64,000 nucleotides of DNA from Sediminimonas qiaohouensis DSM 21189 (GTDB taxonomy: Bacteria; Pseudomonadota; Alphaproteobacteria; Rhodobacterales; Rhodobacteraceae). Shown one piece after another: positions 17,100-26,113 of this stretch (the stretch's first letter is position 1; each line of letters opens with the position of its first letter). The position numbers and the translations under genes were made by a program. Under the pieces are notes generated by a model. The model was given only the letters and a program-made list of their open reading frames with translations. It did no database searches and was not told the origin of the DNA. The stretch is from the NCBI RefSeq assembly GCF_000423645.1, contig NZ_AUIJ01000001.1, positions 411,854 to 475,853 of the forward strand, written 5' to 3'.

Positions 17100-18278
17100 T
17101 CAGACCTCTTTTTCCAGCGCGCCGGCCAGGTCCGTCCGCTCCCAGCTAAAGCCGCCATCGGCGTCCGGGGCGCGGCCGAAATGGCCGTAGGCGGCGGTGC
17201 GGGCATAGATCGGCCGGTCCAGCGACAGATGCTCGCGGATGCCGCGCGGGGTCAGGTCCATCACCTTGGGGATCGCCACCTCGATCCTTTCGGGCGGCAC
17301 CGCGCCGGTGCCGTGCGTGTCGGCATAGATCGACAGCGGCCGCGCCACACCGATGGCATAACTGAGCTGAATCGTGCACCGCTCGGCCATGCCGGCGGCG
17401 ACCACGTTCTTGGCCAGGTAGCGCGCGGCATAGGCCGCCGAGCGGTCCACCTTGGTCGGGTCCTTGCCCGAGAACGCGCCGCCACCATGCGGGGCCGCGC
17501 CGCCATAGGTATCGACGATGATCTTGCGCCCCGTCAGCCCTGCGTCGCCATCGGGGCCGCCGATCACGAAGGTGCCGGTGGGGTTCACCCACCATTCGGT
17601 GCGATCGGTCAGCCATTCCGCCGGCAGCACGTCGCGGATATGCGGCTCAACGATGCGGCGGATGTCGGCGCTGCTGAGGTCCTCGCCCGCGTGCTGCGTG
17701 GACAGAACCACCTGCAGCACCTCGACCGGCTTGCCATTCTCGTAGCGCAGGGTGAGCTGGCTCTTGGCATCAGGGCGCAGCATCGGCTCGGCCCCCGATT
17801 TGCGCACCTCGGCCAAGCGGCGCAGGATGGCGTGGGAAAACTGGATCGGCGCGGGCATCAGCGCGTCGGTCTCATCGGTGGCATAACCGAACATGATGCC
17901 CTGATCGCCCGCCCCCTCGTCGCCGCGCTCGCCCGTCACGCCCTGCGCGATATGGGCGGATTGCTCGTGCAGCAGGTTGGTGATCTCGACCGTCTGGTGG
18001 TGGAACTTGTCCTGCTCATAGCCGATATCGCGGATGCAGTCGCGCACGATCGGATCGATCCGGTCCATGAACGCATGCAACCTGCCCTGGTCCGACAGGC
18101 CTATCTCGCCGCCGATGACAACCCGGTTGGTGGTTGCAAATGCCTCGCACGCGACCCGCGCCAAGGGCTCTTCAGTCAGCAGCGCATCGAGAACCGCGTC
18201 GGAAATGCGGTCGCACACCTTGTCGGGGTGCCCTTCCGAGACGGACTCGGAGGTGAAAAGATAGTTCTGTCGTGTCAT
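17100..18278 (-). CDS. metK: S-adenosylmethionine synthetase
   Basis: The 392-residue enzyme makes SAM from methionine and [23 protein letters not shown] (residues 10-29) holds the ATP/metal site. [15 protein letters not shown] and [19 protein letters not shown] are the two family signatures. Length and N-terminus fit the alphaproteobacterial type. The ribosome-binding site GGAGC is embedded in a SAM/SAH-type riboswitch directly upstream, so translation is expected to fall when SAM is abundant. lnt ends 87 bases upstream. Confidence 0.97.
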   Translation of the reverse strand: MTRQNYLFTSESVSEGHPDKVCDRISDAVLDALLTEEPLARVACEAFATTNRVVIGGEIGLSDQGRLHAFMDRIDPIVRDCIRDIGYEQDKFHHQTVEITNLLHEQSAHIAQGVTGERGDEGAGDQGIMFGYATDETDALMPAPIQFSHAILRRLAEVRKSGAEPMLRPDAKSQLTLRYENGKPVEVLQVVLSTQHAGEDLSSADIRRIVEPHIRDVLPAEWLTDRTEWWVNPTGTFVIGGPDGDAGLTGRKIIVDTYGGAAPHGGGAFSGKDPTKVDRSAAYAARYLAKNVVAAGMAERCTIQLSYAIGVARPLSIYADTHGTGAVPPERIEVAIPKVMDLTPRGIREHLSLDRPIYARTAAYGHFGRAPDADGGFSWERTDLAGALEKEV

Positions 18279-18283
18279 GAAAG

Positions 18284-18328
18284 TGCTCCGTTATGATCTG
18301 CCCGTCACGCCAGGAAGCCGTTGTGACA
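18284..18328 (-). promoter_or_regulatory. SAM/SAH riboswitch in front of metK
   Basis: On the minus strand GTCAC (18327-18323) and GTGAC (18308-18304) close a hairpin with loop AACGGCTTCCTGGC. It is followed by an A-rich linker and GGAGCA (18289-18284), 5 bases before the metK ATG. This order, with the Shine-Dalgarno bases pairing back into the hairpin loop (GGCTTCC), matches the compact pseudoknot of the SAM/SAH riboswitch known upstream of metK in Rhodobacterales. Ligand binding is expected to hide the ribosome site. Confidence 0.85.
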
Positions 18329-18364
18329 GGGTGCGCAACTGCCTACGCCGCGCCTTGTGCGGGG

Positions 18365-19939
18365 TCAACCGCTATTCGCGTTGTGGCTGCGCCGCCGCGC
18401 GGCCCGGCCGCCCAAACCCAGAAGCAGCAGCGCCAGCACCGCAGCCGGCCCATCGCCCAGCATGGCATATCCCGTCGGCGGCGCCGGCGCGGGTAGCGGC
18501 GCATCGCGCCAGCCCGCCTGCCCCAGTGGAATCATCGCGGTGACGCGCCCGCGCGCGTCGATCATCGCCGAGACGCCTGTATTGGCCACGCGCACCATCG
18601 GCAGCCCCTGCTCGATCGCGCGCATCCGCGCCTGCGCCAGGTGCTGCCACGGGCCCGATACCTGCCCAAACCACGCGTCGTTGGTGATCTGAAGCAGGAA
18701 ATCGGGGCGCTCGGGCGCGGCGCGCACGTCGCGCGGAAACACCGCCTCGTAGCAGATCAGCGGCAGCGCCCGGCCCAACCCCTCGCCCAGGTCCAGCAGT
18801 TGCGCACCGGGGCCGGCGGAAAACCCCTGCCCCGCGTTGGCGGCCAGGCCGTAGATCCCCCACCGCGCCAGCAAATCGCCAAACGGCACGTATTCCCCGA
18901 ACGGCACGAGGTGATGCTTGTCATAGACCTCCGTCGCGGTGCCGCCCGGCCCCACCACCACGGCCGAATTATAGACGCGCGGCCCCTCGTCGCGCAGCAG
19001 GCCCAGCACGACAGGCGCACCGCCCGCCGCCTGCGCGATACGCGCCAGAACCCCGCCCGCATCGTTCAGGCGCACCGGCACGGCCGTTTCCGGCCACACC
19101 ACCAGGTCGGGGCGCGGCGCGCCCGCGTCGGGCGCGGCGGCGGTATAGCGCAACTGCCGCTGGTAGAATTCTGGCGCATGATCGGGGTGCCACTTCAGGC
19201 GCTGCGGCGCGTTTGGCTGCACCAATCGCAGCACCGGGCGGTCGCCCGCGACGGGCGCCCCCTCCGGCACCGGCACGAGGCATAGCACCCCGCCCCCCAG
19301 CAAAACCGCCGCGCGCATCGCCATGGCCCGCCGCGCGCGCCCCGCCCACGGCCCCGCCGCCAGCGCCGCCAGCCCCATGATGCCCAGCGTCAGCAACCCC
19401 ACGCCGCCCCACGCCGCCGCCTGCCCCGCCTGCGCATCAACCAGCATGTGACCGGGGCTTGCCCATGGAAACCCGGTAAAGGCCCGCGCGCGCAGCAATT
19501 CGGCCAGTGTCATCGCCGGGGCCAAAAGGGCCGCCGCCCACGCCCCCGCGCCCGCCGCCGCGCGCGCCACGGCAAACGCACCCGCCCAGAAAAGCGCCAT
19601 ACCCCCCGCCATGAACACGAGCGCAAAGGGCGCCATCCACCCGTGGCGCGCGATATCCACCATGAACGGCTCGATGAGCCAGCTAAGCGCGAGAAGGAAA
19701 TAAGCGGTGCCGAACACCTGCCCGATCAGCGCCGCGCGCCGCCACCCTTGCGCGGCAACCAGCAACACCGCCCCGCCGGCAAACCCGGCCAGCGCGGGCA
19801 ATACCCATCCCAGCGGCGCCTGCCCCGTCGCGGCCAGCACCCCGGCCAGCGCCGCGATGCACAGCACCACCCAGCGCGGACGCCGACGCAGCCATGTCGC
19901 GGGATCGGGCCGCGCCGCGCCGCGCCCGTCCTCAGCCAT
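18365..19939 (-). CDS. lnt: apolipoprotein N-acyltransferase
   Basis: This 524-residue inner-membrane enzyme adds the third acyl chain to lipoproteins. The N-terminal half has about six hydrophobic spans (for example WVVLCIAALAGVLAATGQAP and GAWAAALLAPAMTLAELLRA). The C-terminal nitrilase-fold domain carries the E-K-C triad in VVWPETAVPV, YDKHHLVPFGEYVP and LPLICYEAVFPRD. The Lnt-specific FPWASPGH region is present. It follows corC with a 1-base overlap, the usual corC-lnt pair. The envelope products of this window, such as the lipoproteins at 22.6 and 32.2 kb, would be its substrates. Confidence 0.95.
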   Translation of the reverse strand: MAEDGRGAARPDPATWLRRRPRWVVLCIAALAGVLAATGQAPLGWVLPALAGFAGGAVLLVAAQGWRRAALIGQVFGTAYFLLALSWLIEPFMVDIARHGWMAPFALVFMAGGMALFWAGAFAVARAAAGAGAWAAALLAPAMTLAELLRARAFTGFPWASPGHMLVDAQAGQAAAWGGVGLLTLGIMGLAALAAGPWAGRARRAMAMRAAVLLGGGVLCLVPVPEGAPVAGDRPVLRLVQPNAPQRLKWHPDHAPEFYQRQLRYTAAAPDAGAPRPDLVVWPETAVPVRLNDAGGVLARIAQAAGGAPVVLGLLRDEGPRVYNSAVVVGPGGTATEVYDKHHLVPFGEYVPFGDLLARWGIYGLAANAGQGFSAGPGAQLLDLGEGLGRALPLICYEAVFPRDVRAAPERPDFLLQITNDAWFGQVSGPWQHLAQARMRAIEQGLPMVRVANTGVSAMIDARGRVTAMIPLGQAGWRDAPLPAPAPPTGYAMLGDGPAAVLALLLLGLGGRAARRRSHNANSG

Positions 19940-20856
19940 CAGCCATCCGCCGATCCGCTCAGGCGCACGCGCAGCCGCTTGATCCGGCGCAGATCGCCGT
20001 CGACCACCTCGAATTCCGGGCCCGAGGGGTGCTGCACCACCTCGCCGCGCACCGGCACGCGCCCCGACAGCATGAACACCAACCCGCCCAACGTGTCGAT
20101 CTCTTCGGGGTCGATATCCTCGGCATCGGTCAGCGACACGCCGGTTTCGGCCTCGAACTCCTCCACCGGCGTCTTGGCCAGCGCCAGGTACTGGCCCGGC
20201 TGCTCCAGCGTCCAGTAATCCTCGTCCTCGGTGTCGTGCTCGTCCTCGATCTCGCCGATGACCTGCTCGATCAGGTCCTCGATGGTGACAAGGCCATCGA
20301 CACCGCCATACTCGTCGATCACCAGCGCCATGTGCTTGCGCTCGCTCTGCATCTTTTGCAGCAGCACGCCGATCGACATCGACGGCGGCACATACAGCAG
20401 CGGGCGCAGCATCTCGCTTAGCGCGAATTCCTGTTGCGCATCGTCTTGCGGCGCGCAGAACCCGTGGCGCAGCGCGAAATCCTTCAGGTGCACCATCCCC
20501 ACCGGCGAATCCAGCGTCTCGGAATAGACCGGCAGGCGGCTGAACCCGGTATCGCGGAATTGCTCCACCAGCCCCTCGCGGGTCACGGTGTCGGGCACCG
20601 CCACGATATCGGCCTTGGGAATTGCCACATCCTCGACCCGCATGCGCCGCAGGTTCAAGATGTCGTGCGACTGTGCCTGGTTGGCGTGGCGCGGCGCGCT
20701 GTTCATATCCGCCTCGGCGCTGTCATCCGGCCCGTGCCGACGGAACGGGCGGATCACCCGTTCGAAAAAACCCGCCTCGGCAGGGTCGTCTTCTGTTTGG
20801 CTATACTGCCGCGCGCTGTGCGCGGCGGTAGATGACTCTTCGCTGCTCTCGCCCAT
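19939..20856 (-). CDS. CorC/YbeX-type CBS and transporter-associated domain protein
   Basis: The 305-residue soluble protein contains an N-terminal acidic, low-complexity stretch (residues 1-65). Two CBS motifs (about 70-200) include [19 protein letters not shown] and [20 protein letters not shown]. They are followed by [28 protein letters not shown], and the C-terminal CorC/HlyC domain ending near residue 300. Relatives bind nucleotides and are linked to Mg/Co efflux and to ribosome function. It lies between ybeY and lnt as in E. coli (ybeZ-ybeY-ybeX-lnt). Confidence 0.9.
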   Translation of the reverse strand: MGESSEESSTAAHSARQYSQTEDDPAEAGFFERVIRPFRRHGPDDSAEADMNSAPRHANQAQSHDILNLRRMRVEDVAIPKADIVAVPDTVTREGLVEQFRDTGFSRLPVYSETLDSPVGMVHLKDFALRHGFCAPQDDAQQEFALSEMLRPLLYVPPSMSIGVLLQKMQSERKHMALVIDEYGGVDGLVTIEDLIEQVIGEIEDEHDTEDEDYWTLEQPGQYLALAKTPVEEFEAETGVSLTDAEDIDPEEIDTLGGLVFMLSGRVPVRGEVVQHPSGPEFEVVDGDLRRIKRLRVRLSGSADG

Positions 20857-20881
20857 GTCTCTTTCCAGTTAACCGGGGCAC

Positions 20882-21400
20882 CTACGCCCCCTTCGCCCTA
20901 TTATATGGGTCAGGCAGGCCCAGTTTGCCAAGTATCCGCACCTCAAGACCCTCCATCAAAGTGGCATCCTTGTCACGGATATGGTCATACCCCAGCAGAT
21001 GCAGCACCGCATGCACCACCAAATGCGTGGCATGATCGGCCAGCGGCGTGCCCGCCTCGCCCGCTTCGCGCGCGCAGGTGTCGTAGGCGATCGCGATATC
21101 GCCCAATTCCTGCGTCTCCCCGGCAAACGGGTCCGGCGCGGGGGCGGGCGGCGGCGCGCCCTCAGACTGCGGCGCGATCTCCTGCGCCGGCCAGCTCAGC
21201 ACATTGGTCGCCGCGCGCTTGTCCCGAAACTCGGCGTTCAGCACGGCAATGCGCGCATCGTCGCAGGCCAGAACGCTGATCTCGTACGCCGCCGGATCGT
21301 GGCCCAACTCCGCCAGCGCCGCGCGCGCCGCGCGCTCGGCCAAGTCTGGCAACCCCACCGCGGTCCAGCGCTCGTCCTCGATCACCACGTCGGTTAGCAT
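20882..21400 (-). CDS. ybeY: endoribonuclease YbeY (16S rRNA maturation)
   Basis: This is a 172-residue single-domain metalloprotein. The zinc motif H-x3-H-x5-H is seen in VVHAVLHLLGYDHI. TNVLSWPAQE and LGDIAIAYDTCAREA are the other conserved blocks. YbeY acts in 16S rRNA 3'-end maturation and 70S quality control. A Pro-rich insertion (GAPPPAPAPDPFAGE) between them is slightly longer than in E. coli. It lies 21 bases after phoH. Confidence 0.94.
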   Translation of the reverse strand: MLTDVVIEDERWTAVGLPDLAERAARAALAELGHDPAAYEISVLACDDARIAVLNAEFRDKRAATNVLSWPAQEIAPQSEGAPPPAPAPDPFAGETQELGDIAIAYDTCAREAGEAGTPLADHATHLVVHAVLHLLGYDHIRDKDATLMEGLEVRILGKLGLPDPYNRAKGA

Positions 21401-21421
21401 ACCCGCCCCCGCCGCGCGGCC

Positions 21422-22429
21422 TCATGTATCTGCGTTATAGGCGTCGATGATCGCCGCCACCAACGGGTGGCGCACCACGTCGCGCGCGGTGAAATAGGTA
21501 AAGCTGATCTGATCGATCGGCTTGAGAAGCCGTTCCGCGTCATGCAGGCCCGATGTCACCCCGCGCGGCAGGTCCACCTGGCTACGGTCGCCGGTGATCA
21601 CCATGCGGCTGCCCTCGCCCAGGCGGGTCAGGAACATCTTCATCTGCATCGACGTGGCGTTCTGCGCCTCGTCCAGCACCACGAACGCATTGCTCAGCGT
21701 ACGGCCCCGCATGAACGCCAGCGGCGCGATCTCGATCCGCTTTTCCTCCATCAGCTTGGCCGCCTGCTTGCCCGGCAGGAAATCGTTCAGCGCATCATAA
21801 AGCGGCTGCATGTAGGGATCGACCTTTTCCTTCATGTCGCCGGGTAAGAAACCCAGCCGCTCGCCTGCCTCCACCGCCGGACGCGACAGGATGATGCGAT
21901 CCACCTCGCCGGCCAGGAACATCGACACCCCCGCCGCCACCGCAAGATAGGTCTTGCCGGTGCCCGCCGGCCCGATCCCGAACGCCAGGTCATGAGTGAA
22001 CAGGCTGGTGACATAGCTTTTCTGCGCCTCGGTGCGCGGCTCGACCAGCTTCTTGCGAGTCTTGATTTCGACCCGGCCGCCCTTGAACATCTCAAGCTGA
22101 TCGCCATCGCAGGTGCCCTCATCCTCCTGCGCGGGGCCCATGCGGATCTGCCTGTCGATATCCCCCTGCTCCAGGTCCCTGCCCGCCTCAAGGCGCTCAT
22201 AAAGCCCGGTCAGCACCTCGATCGCCTCGTTTGTCGCGACCGTCTCGCCGATCACCGCCAACTGGTTGCCGCGGCGCAGGATCTGCACGCCCAGCTTGTC
22301 CTCGATATCGGCAAGGTTGCGATCGTATTCGCCGCACAAATCGATCAGCAAACGGTTGTCGGGAAACTCCACCAGACGTTCGGCGGGAAGGTCAGAGCCG
22401 GGATGCGGGGGCTGAACGCTGGTGGTCAA
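21422..22429 (-). CDS. PhoH-like ATPase (YbeZ type)
   Basis: The 335-residue protein has a KH-like N-terminal part (about residues 20-90) and a PhoH P-loop ATPase domain. The domain shows Walker A GIGPAGTGKTYLAVA, Walker B VVLDEAQNATSMQMKMF, and VITGDRSQVDLP. YbeZ partners with YbeY in RNA metabolism. A TTG at 22429 is chosen because GGAG lies 7 bases upstream and the family homology begins soon after (LVEFPDNRLLIDLCGEYDRN). An ATG at 22513 would add 28 residues of poor family fit. Confidence 0.9.
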   Translation of the reverse strand: MTTSVQPPHPGSDLPAERLVEFPDNRLLIDLCGEYDRNLADIEDKLGVQILRRGNQLAVIGETVATNEAIEVLTGLYERLEAGRDLEQGDIDRQIRMGPAQEDEGTCDGDQLEMFKGGRVEIKTRKKLVEPRTEAQKSYVTSLFTHDLAFGIGPAGTGKTYLAVAAGVSMFLAGEVDRIILSRPAVEAGERLGFLPGDMKEKVDPYMQPLYDALNDFLPGKQAAKLMEEKRIEIAPLAFMRGRTLSNAFVVLDEAQNATSMQMKMFLTRLGEGSRMVITGDRSQVDLPRGVTSGLHDAERLLKPIDQISFTYFTARDVVRHPLVAAIIDAYNADT

Positions 22430-22543
22430 TCGGATCTCCGTATTGGCAAGATGGGCAGCGGCGGCGCCTAACCGTGCCAAGCCGCGCGCCCGTGTGCAAG
22501 GGACTGGCGGCAATTGTCACGGGATTGAGATAAAATTCGCCAC

Positions 22544-22576
22544 AAAAAAAACCGCGGGCCGGTCAGGCCCACGGTA
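22544..22576 (-). terminator. intrinsic terminator
   Basis: On the minus strand ACCGTGGGCC and GGCCCGCGGT form a stem with loop TGACC, followed by eight T residues. It ends the miaB / OmpA / lipoprotein side and separates it from phoH. This is the best intrinsic terminator in the window. Confidence 0.9.
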
Positions 22577-22602
22577 TTTGACGCGAAATGGATGGTTTTC
22601 GG

Positions 22603-22902
22603 TCACAGCGTGTCTGCAACCTCCGAACCGCCCTTGAACGGCCCGGTGGCGACATTCGGCGGCGCCGCACCGGAACAAACCGGCGATCCGTCGGGTTGCT
22701 TGCGCTCGCTCAGGTAGCCCTCAAGCCCGTCATCTATGATCCAGTGGTCGCACCCGTTCGGGTCCACCCACACACCGGCGACGAGGTTGCTCAGATGTTT
22801 GGCATCGACACCGCGATCGCGCGTTTTGTCGGGGCCGACGGTCTGGCACCCGGCCACGAGGGCCGCCGCGCCAAGGAACAAGGTCAATTTCTTGATGTTC
22901 AT
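22603..22902 (-). CDS. small lipoprotein with a WxDPxGCxHW-type domain
   Basis: A 99-residue secreted lipoprotein. The N-terminus MNIKKLTLFLGAAALVAGCQ is a type II signal peptide, with the lipobox L-V-A-G-C placing lipid on Cys19. The mature part contains GVWVDPNGCDHWIIDDGLEGY, then a SPVCSG pair partner. The same pattern occurs near the N-terminus of the OmpA-family protein encoded 12 bases upstream (WIDPDGCEHWVMDDGAEGY). Two conserved Cys could form a disulfide. No named family was recognised. Likely outer-membrane localised and functionally linked to the OmpA-type neighbour. Confidence 0.8.
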   Translation of the reverse strand: MNIKKLTLFLGAAALVAGCQTVGPDKTRDRGVDAKHLSNLVAGVWVDPNGCDHWIIDDGLEGYLSERKQPDGSPVCSGAAPPNVATGPFKGGSEVADTL

Positions 22903-22914
22903 TTCTGGTTCTCC

Positions 22915-23484
22915 TCAGCGCAGGCAGGTGATTTCGACACGGCGATTCTCGGCCATGCCCTGCGCGGTGGCGTTGCTGGCGCGCGGCATCCGCTCGCCAA
23001 AGCCCCGCACATCGACCACGCTGGCCCCCACGGATTGGGCAACCTGAGCAACCGCGTTGGCGCGGCGCAGGCTCAGCCCCATGTTGTATTCATCGGACGC
23101 GCGGGCATCGGTATGCCCGTGGATCAGGAACGCGCGCGCATTGGCCTGCTGAAAGAACTCCTGCAGCCGCGCCCGTCCGGCGGAGGTGATGGTATGCCGG
23201 TCGGTCGCGAACAACTGGTCTGTCGGCACGATGCCGCAGATATTCCCCCGGTGACACACCGGCGTTCCGTCGCGGCGCGTGTGCGGCGTCATGTAGCCCT
23301 CCGCCCCGTCATCCATGACCCAGTGCTCGCACCCGTCCGGATCGATCCAGATCGTCGGCTCGTATCGCTCGCCCACCACGGTTGGCTTGCCGGCGCTTTG
23401 CGCCTGCGCCCCCGTCGCGACCGCCAGCAGCAGCGCCGCCGCGGCCATGAGTGATGGCACGGCATTGTAATTGAACTTAGCCAC
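22915..23484 (-). CDS. OmpA-family protein with an N-terminal WxDPxGCxHW-type domain
   Basis: A 189-residue exported protein. A signal peptide ends near AQAQS (residues about 25-30). A short Cys-containing domain (about 38-80) carries TIWIDPDGCEHWVMDDGAEG and a later PVCHRG. A C-terminal OmpA/MotB peptidoglycan-binding domain (about 85-189) has the signature LIHGHTDARASDEYNMGLSL..RANAV and closes with ENRRVEI. It probably anchors the outer membrane to peptidoglycan. It shares the small N-terminal domain with the next gene, so the pair looks like a duplication with separate anchors, one OmpA-type and one lipid. Confidence 0.88.
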   Translation of the reverse strand: MAKFNYNAVPSLMAAAALLLAVATGAQAQSAGKPTVVGERYEPTIWIDPDGCEHWVMDDGAEGYMTPHTRRDGTPVCHRGNICGIVPTDQLFATDRHTITSAGRARLQEFFQQANARAFLIHGHTDARASDEYNMGLSLRRANAVAQVAQSVGASVVDVRGFGERMPRASNATAQGMAENRRVEITCLR

Positions 23485-23690
23485 AGCCCCTGTCCCTTTT
23501 TTTCTATTCCCCCAGAAGGGGCACGCGGCACTTGTACCGTGCCAGCCGCCCCAGCTTTAATACCAGCACTCTAGCAAAGATGCGCCGCATGTGAAGGGAA
23601 TTTCGCGCCGCTCTACAACCATTGCGGAAACAACGCCGCTATCTCAGGGCGTTTGTTGTTCCCTTGGATGCAATCGCGGCTGCCGCTAGC

Positions 23691-25013
23691 TCAGACCAGG
23701 ACACCCGCCAGCGAATTGGGCCCGCTTTCGGTGATACGCACGCGCCGCAGCTCTCCGGCCTCGGCCGGGCAATCGGCCACGTGCACCGCGTGCAGGTAGT
23801 CGGACTTGCCCACCATCTGCCCCGGCATGCGGCCCGGCTTCTCGAACAGAACGCCCAGCTCACGGCCCACCATCGCGTCCTGAACGCTGCGCTGTTGCTC
23901 GGTGATCAGTGCCTGCAACCGCGACAGCCGCTCGGATGCCACATCCGGATCCACCTGCGCGCGCTCCGCCGCCGGGGTGCCGGGGCGTGTGGAATACTTG
24001 AACGAGAACGCCTGCCCGTAGCCCACTTCGCGGATCAGGGCCATCGTGTCCTCGAAATCGCGCTCGGTCTCTTCGGGAAATCCGACGATGAAATCGCCCG
24101 AAATCAGGATATCGGGCCGCGCCGCGCGGATCCGTTCGATCAGGCGCAGATAGCTTTCCGCCGTGTGGCTGCGGTTCATCCGCTTGAGGATACGGTCGCT
24201 GCCCGATTGCACCGGCAGATGCAGGTACGGCATCAGCTTGGCGCACTCCCCGTGCGCGGCAATCAGGTCGTCGCTCATGTCGTTGGGGTGCGAGGTGGTG
24301 AACCGGATCCGCTCCAGCCCCTCGATCCCGTCCAGCGCCCAGATCAGCCGCGCCAGCGACCAATCGGCGCCATCCGGCCCGGTGCCGTGATAGGCGTTGA
24401 CGTTCTGGCCCAGCAAGGTGATCTCGCGCACGCCGCGCGCCACCAGGTCACGCGCCTCTTCCAGAACCTGCGCCACCGGGCGGCTGACCTCGACGCCGCG
24501 TGTATAGGGCACCACGCAAAAGGCGCAGAACTTGTCGCACCCCTCCTGCACGGTCAGGAACGCGGTCGGCCCGCGCCGCGCCTTGGGGCGCGTCTTGAGC
24601 GCCGCGAACTTGTCGTCCTCGGGGAAATCGGTGTCCAGCACCTTGTCGCCGCCGCGCGCACGCGCCTCCATCGCCGGCAGCCGGTGATAGCTCTGCGGCC
24701 CCACCACCATGTCCACCAGCCCCGAGCGGCGCATAATCTCTTCGCCCTCGGCCTGCGCCACACAGCCCGCGACGCCGATCTTCAGGTCTGGCTTGTCGGC
24801 CTTCAACCCCTTGAACCGGCCCAGCTCGGAATACACCTTTTCCGCCGCCTTCTCGCGAATGTGGCAGGTGTTCAGCAAGATCATGTCGGCATCGTCGGGC
24901 GTCTGTGTCTCGACATACCCGGACCCGCCAAGGGCCTCGGCCATGCGCTCGCTGTCATAGACGTTCATCTGACAGCCATAGGTCTTGATGAAGAGTTTTT
25001 TCGGCTCGCTCAT
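23691..25013 (-). CDS. miaB: tRNA-2-methylthio-N6-dimethylallyladenosine synthase
   Basis: The 440-residue radical-SAM methylthiotransferase makes ms2i6A37 in tRNA. An N-terminal UPF0004 domain starts [14 protein letters not shown] with the first of three cluster Cys. The radical-SAM triad C-x3-C-x2-C is in [16 protein letters not shown]-terminal TRAM domain lies at about 375-440. Its relative RimO is also in this window at 28.2 kb. Placement upstream of phoH-ybeY is usual; here two envelope-protein genes and a terminator intervene. Confidence 0.96.
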   Translation of the reverse strand: MSEPKKLFIKTYGCQMNVYDSERMAEALGGSGYVETQTPDDADMILLNTCHIREKAAEKVYSELGRFKGLKADKPDLKIGVAGCVAQAEGEEIMRRSGLVDMVVGPQSYHRLPAMEARARGGDKVLDTDFPEDDKFAALKTRPKARRGPTAFLTVQEGCDKFCAFCVVPYTRGVEVSRPVAQVLEEARDLVARGVREITLLGQNVNAYHGTGPDGADWSLARLIWALDGIEGLERIRFTTSHPNDMSDDLIAAHGECAKLMPYLHLPVQSGSDRILKRMNRSHTAESYLRLIERIRAARPDILISGDFIVGFPEETERDFEDTMALIREVGYGQAFSFKYSTRPGTPAAERAQVDPDVASERLSRLQALITEQQRSVQDAMVGRELGVLFEKPGRMPGQMVGKSDYLHAVHVADCPAEAGELRRVRITESGPNSLAGVLV

Positions 25014-25123
25014 GGCGCTGATCCTGTCGCGGTTTCGCGCGCCTGCCTATATCATATCCGCCCCGCCTTGCAATGCGCGGCGAATTGGCGGACCCTGCGC
25101 CGCGCAGCCACCCGGAGACCGGC

Positions 25124-25996
25124 ATGAAACACGACAGCCTGCGGCAGTTCCTGGCAAATCCCGGCACGGCCCTGTCGAAAGGGCCGATCGCCATGATATT
25201 CGTCGAGGACGCCTGCGAGATCGACAGCACCCTGCGCCACCACCTGGACCGCGGGTTCGCGCATTTGCTGGTGTTCATCCCCGATGCGTTCGACTTCGAC
25301 GCCACCCTTGCCGCGCGCGACGACGTGCACCGCATCGCGCTTGATACCATCGCCGACAACGCCGTGACCGACACCGTCAACCGCGTCATCGCGGCGGCGC
25401 CGGGCCTGTGGATGTATTACTGCTTCAACGCCGAATACCTGTTCTACCCGTTCTGCGAGAGCCGGACCATCGGCGAAATGCTGACCTTCCACACCGAGGA
25501 AAAGCGCGACGCGATGATGACCTACGTCATCGACCTCTACGCCGGCGATCTGGATCGCCACCCCGACGCCGTCGCGGTGGACGACGCCTATATCGACCGC
25601 TCCGGCTATTACGCACTTGGCCGACCCGACCCACAGACCGGCGCCCACCTGCGCAATCAGCTTGATTTCTACGGCGGCCTCCGTTGGCGCTACGAGGAAC
25701 ACGTCCCCACCAGCCGCCGCCGGATCGACCGGATCGCCCTGTTCCGGGCGCGCGAGGGGCTGAAACTTCGACCCGGCCACACCTTCAACGATGCCGAGTA
25801 CAACACCTATTCCTGCCCCTGGCATCACAACCTGACGGCGGCGATCTGTTCGTTCCGAACCGCCAAGGCACTCAAGCGCAATCCCGGCTCGACCTTCGAT
25901 ATCCACACATTCCGCTGGCACAACTCCACCCCGTTCGAGTGGCATTCGAGCCAGTTGCTGGATCTTGGCCTGATGGAACCGGGGCAGTGGTTCTGA
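25124..25996 (+). CDS. conserved-looking protein of unknown function (290 aa)
   Basis: The start at 25124 has GGAGA 7 bases upstream. The soluble protein lacks signal or membrane segments. Visible stretches include PIAMIFVEDACEIDSTLRHH, a run rich in Tyr and Phe (LWMYYCFNAEYLFYPFCE), FHTEEKRDAMMTYVIDLYAG, VAVDDAYIDRSGYYALGRPD, and a His/Trp-rich C-terminal part (NTYSCPWHHNLTAAI, FRWHNSTPFEWHSSQLL). The mix of an early beta-alpha start and acidic D-x-D-like VDDAY could fit a GT-A glycosyltransferase-like fold, but the fit is weak and I do not assign it. It is divergent from miaB and convergent with the AsmA gene. Composition resembles its neighbours. Confidence 0.7.
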   Translation: MKHDSLRQFLANPGTALSKGPIAMIFVEDACEIDSTLRHHLDRGFAHLLVFIPDAFDFDATLAARDDVHRIALDTIADNAVTDTVNRVIAAAPGLWMYYCFNAEYLFYPFCESRTIGEMLTFHTEEKRDAMMTYVIDLYAGDLDRHPDAVAVDDAYIDRSGYYALGRPDPQTGAHLRNQLDFYGGLRWRYEEHVPTSRRRIDRIALFRAREGLKLRPGHTFNDAEYNTYSCPWHHNLTAAICSFRTAKALKRNPGSTFDIHTFRWHNSTPFEWHSSQLLDLGLMEPGQWF

Positions 25997-26032
25997 GCGG
26001 GGAGTGGGCGAGCCGGCCTTGAGCAGGCATCC

Positions 26033-26081
26033 CATCTAGTGCCCTGCGCGAAATAGCGCCCGCAGGGCGCCGCGCATCGCA
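26033..26081 (-). repeat. dispersed intergenic repeat, copy E (inverted)
   Basis: Read on the minus strand it gives GCGATGCGCGGCGCCCTGCG, then GGCGCTATTTCGCGCAGGGC and ACTAGATG. This aligns with the core of copy D. It sits between two convergent genes. Confidence 0.6.
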
Positions 26082-26113
26082 ACCGTCCGCCTCAAAGCCC
26101 CCGGCTCCCGGCC

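Noticed and set aside
22603..25013. A possible plasmid or phage insertion between phoH and miaB, because two envelope genes break the usual neighbours
   Set aside because: Composition matches the chromosome, and there are no integrase, tRNA end or direct repeats. A local duplication of a small domain explains the pair better.
23622..25127. 501-codon plus-strand frame opposite miaB
   Set aside because: It has no motif and is antisense to a gene with intact radical-SAM and TRAM domains.
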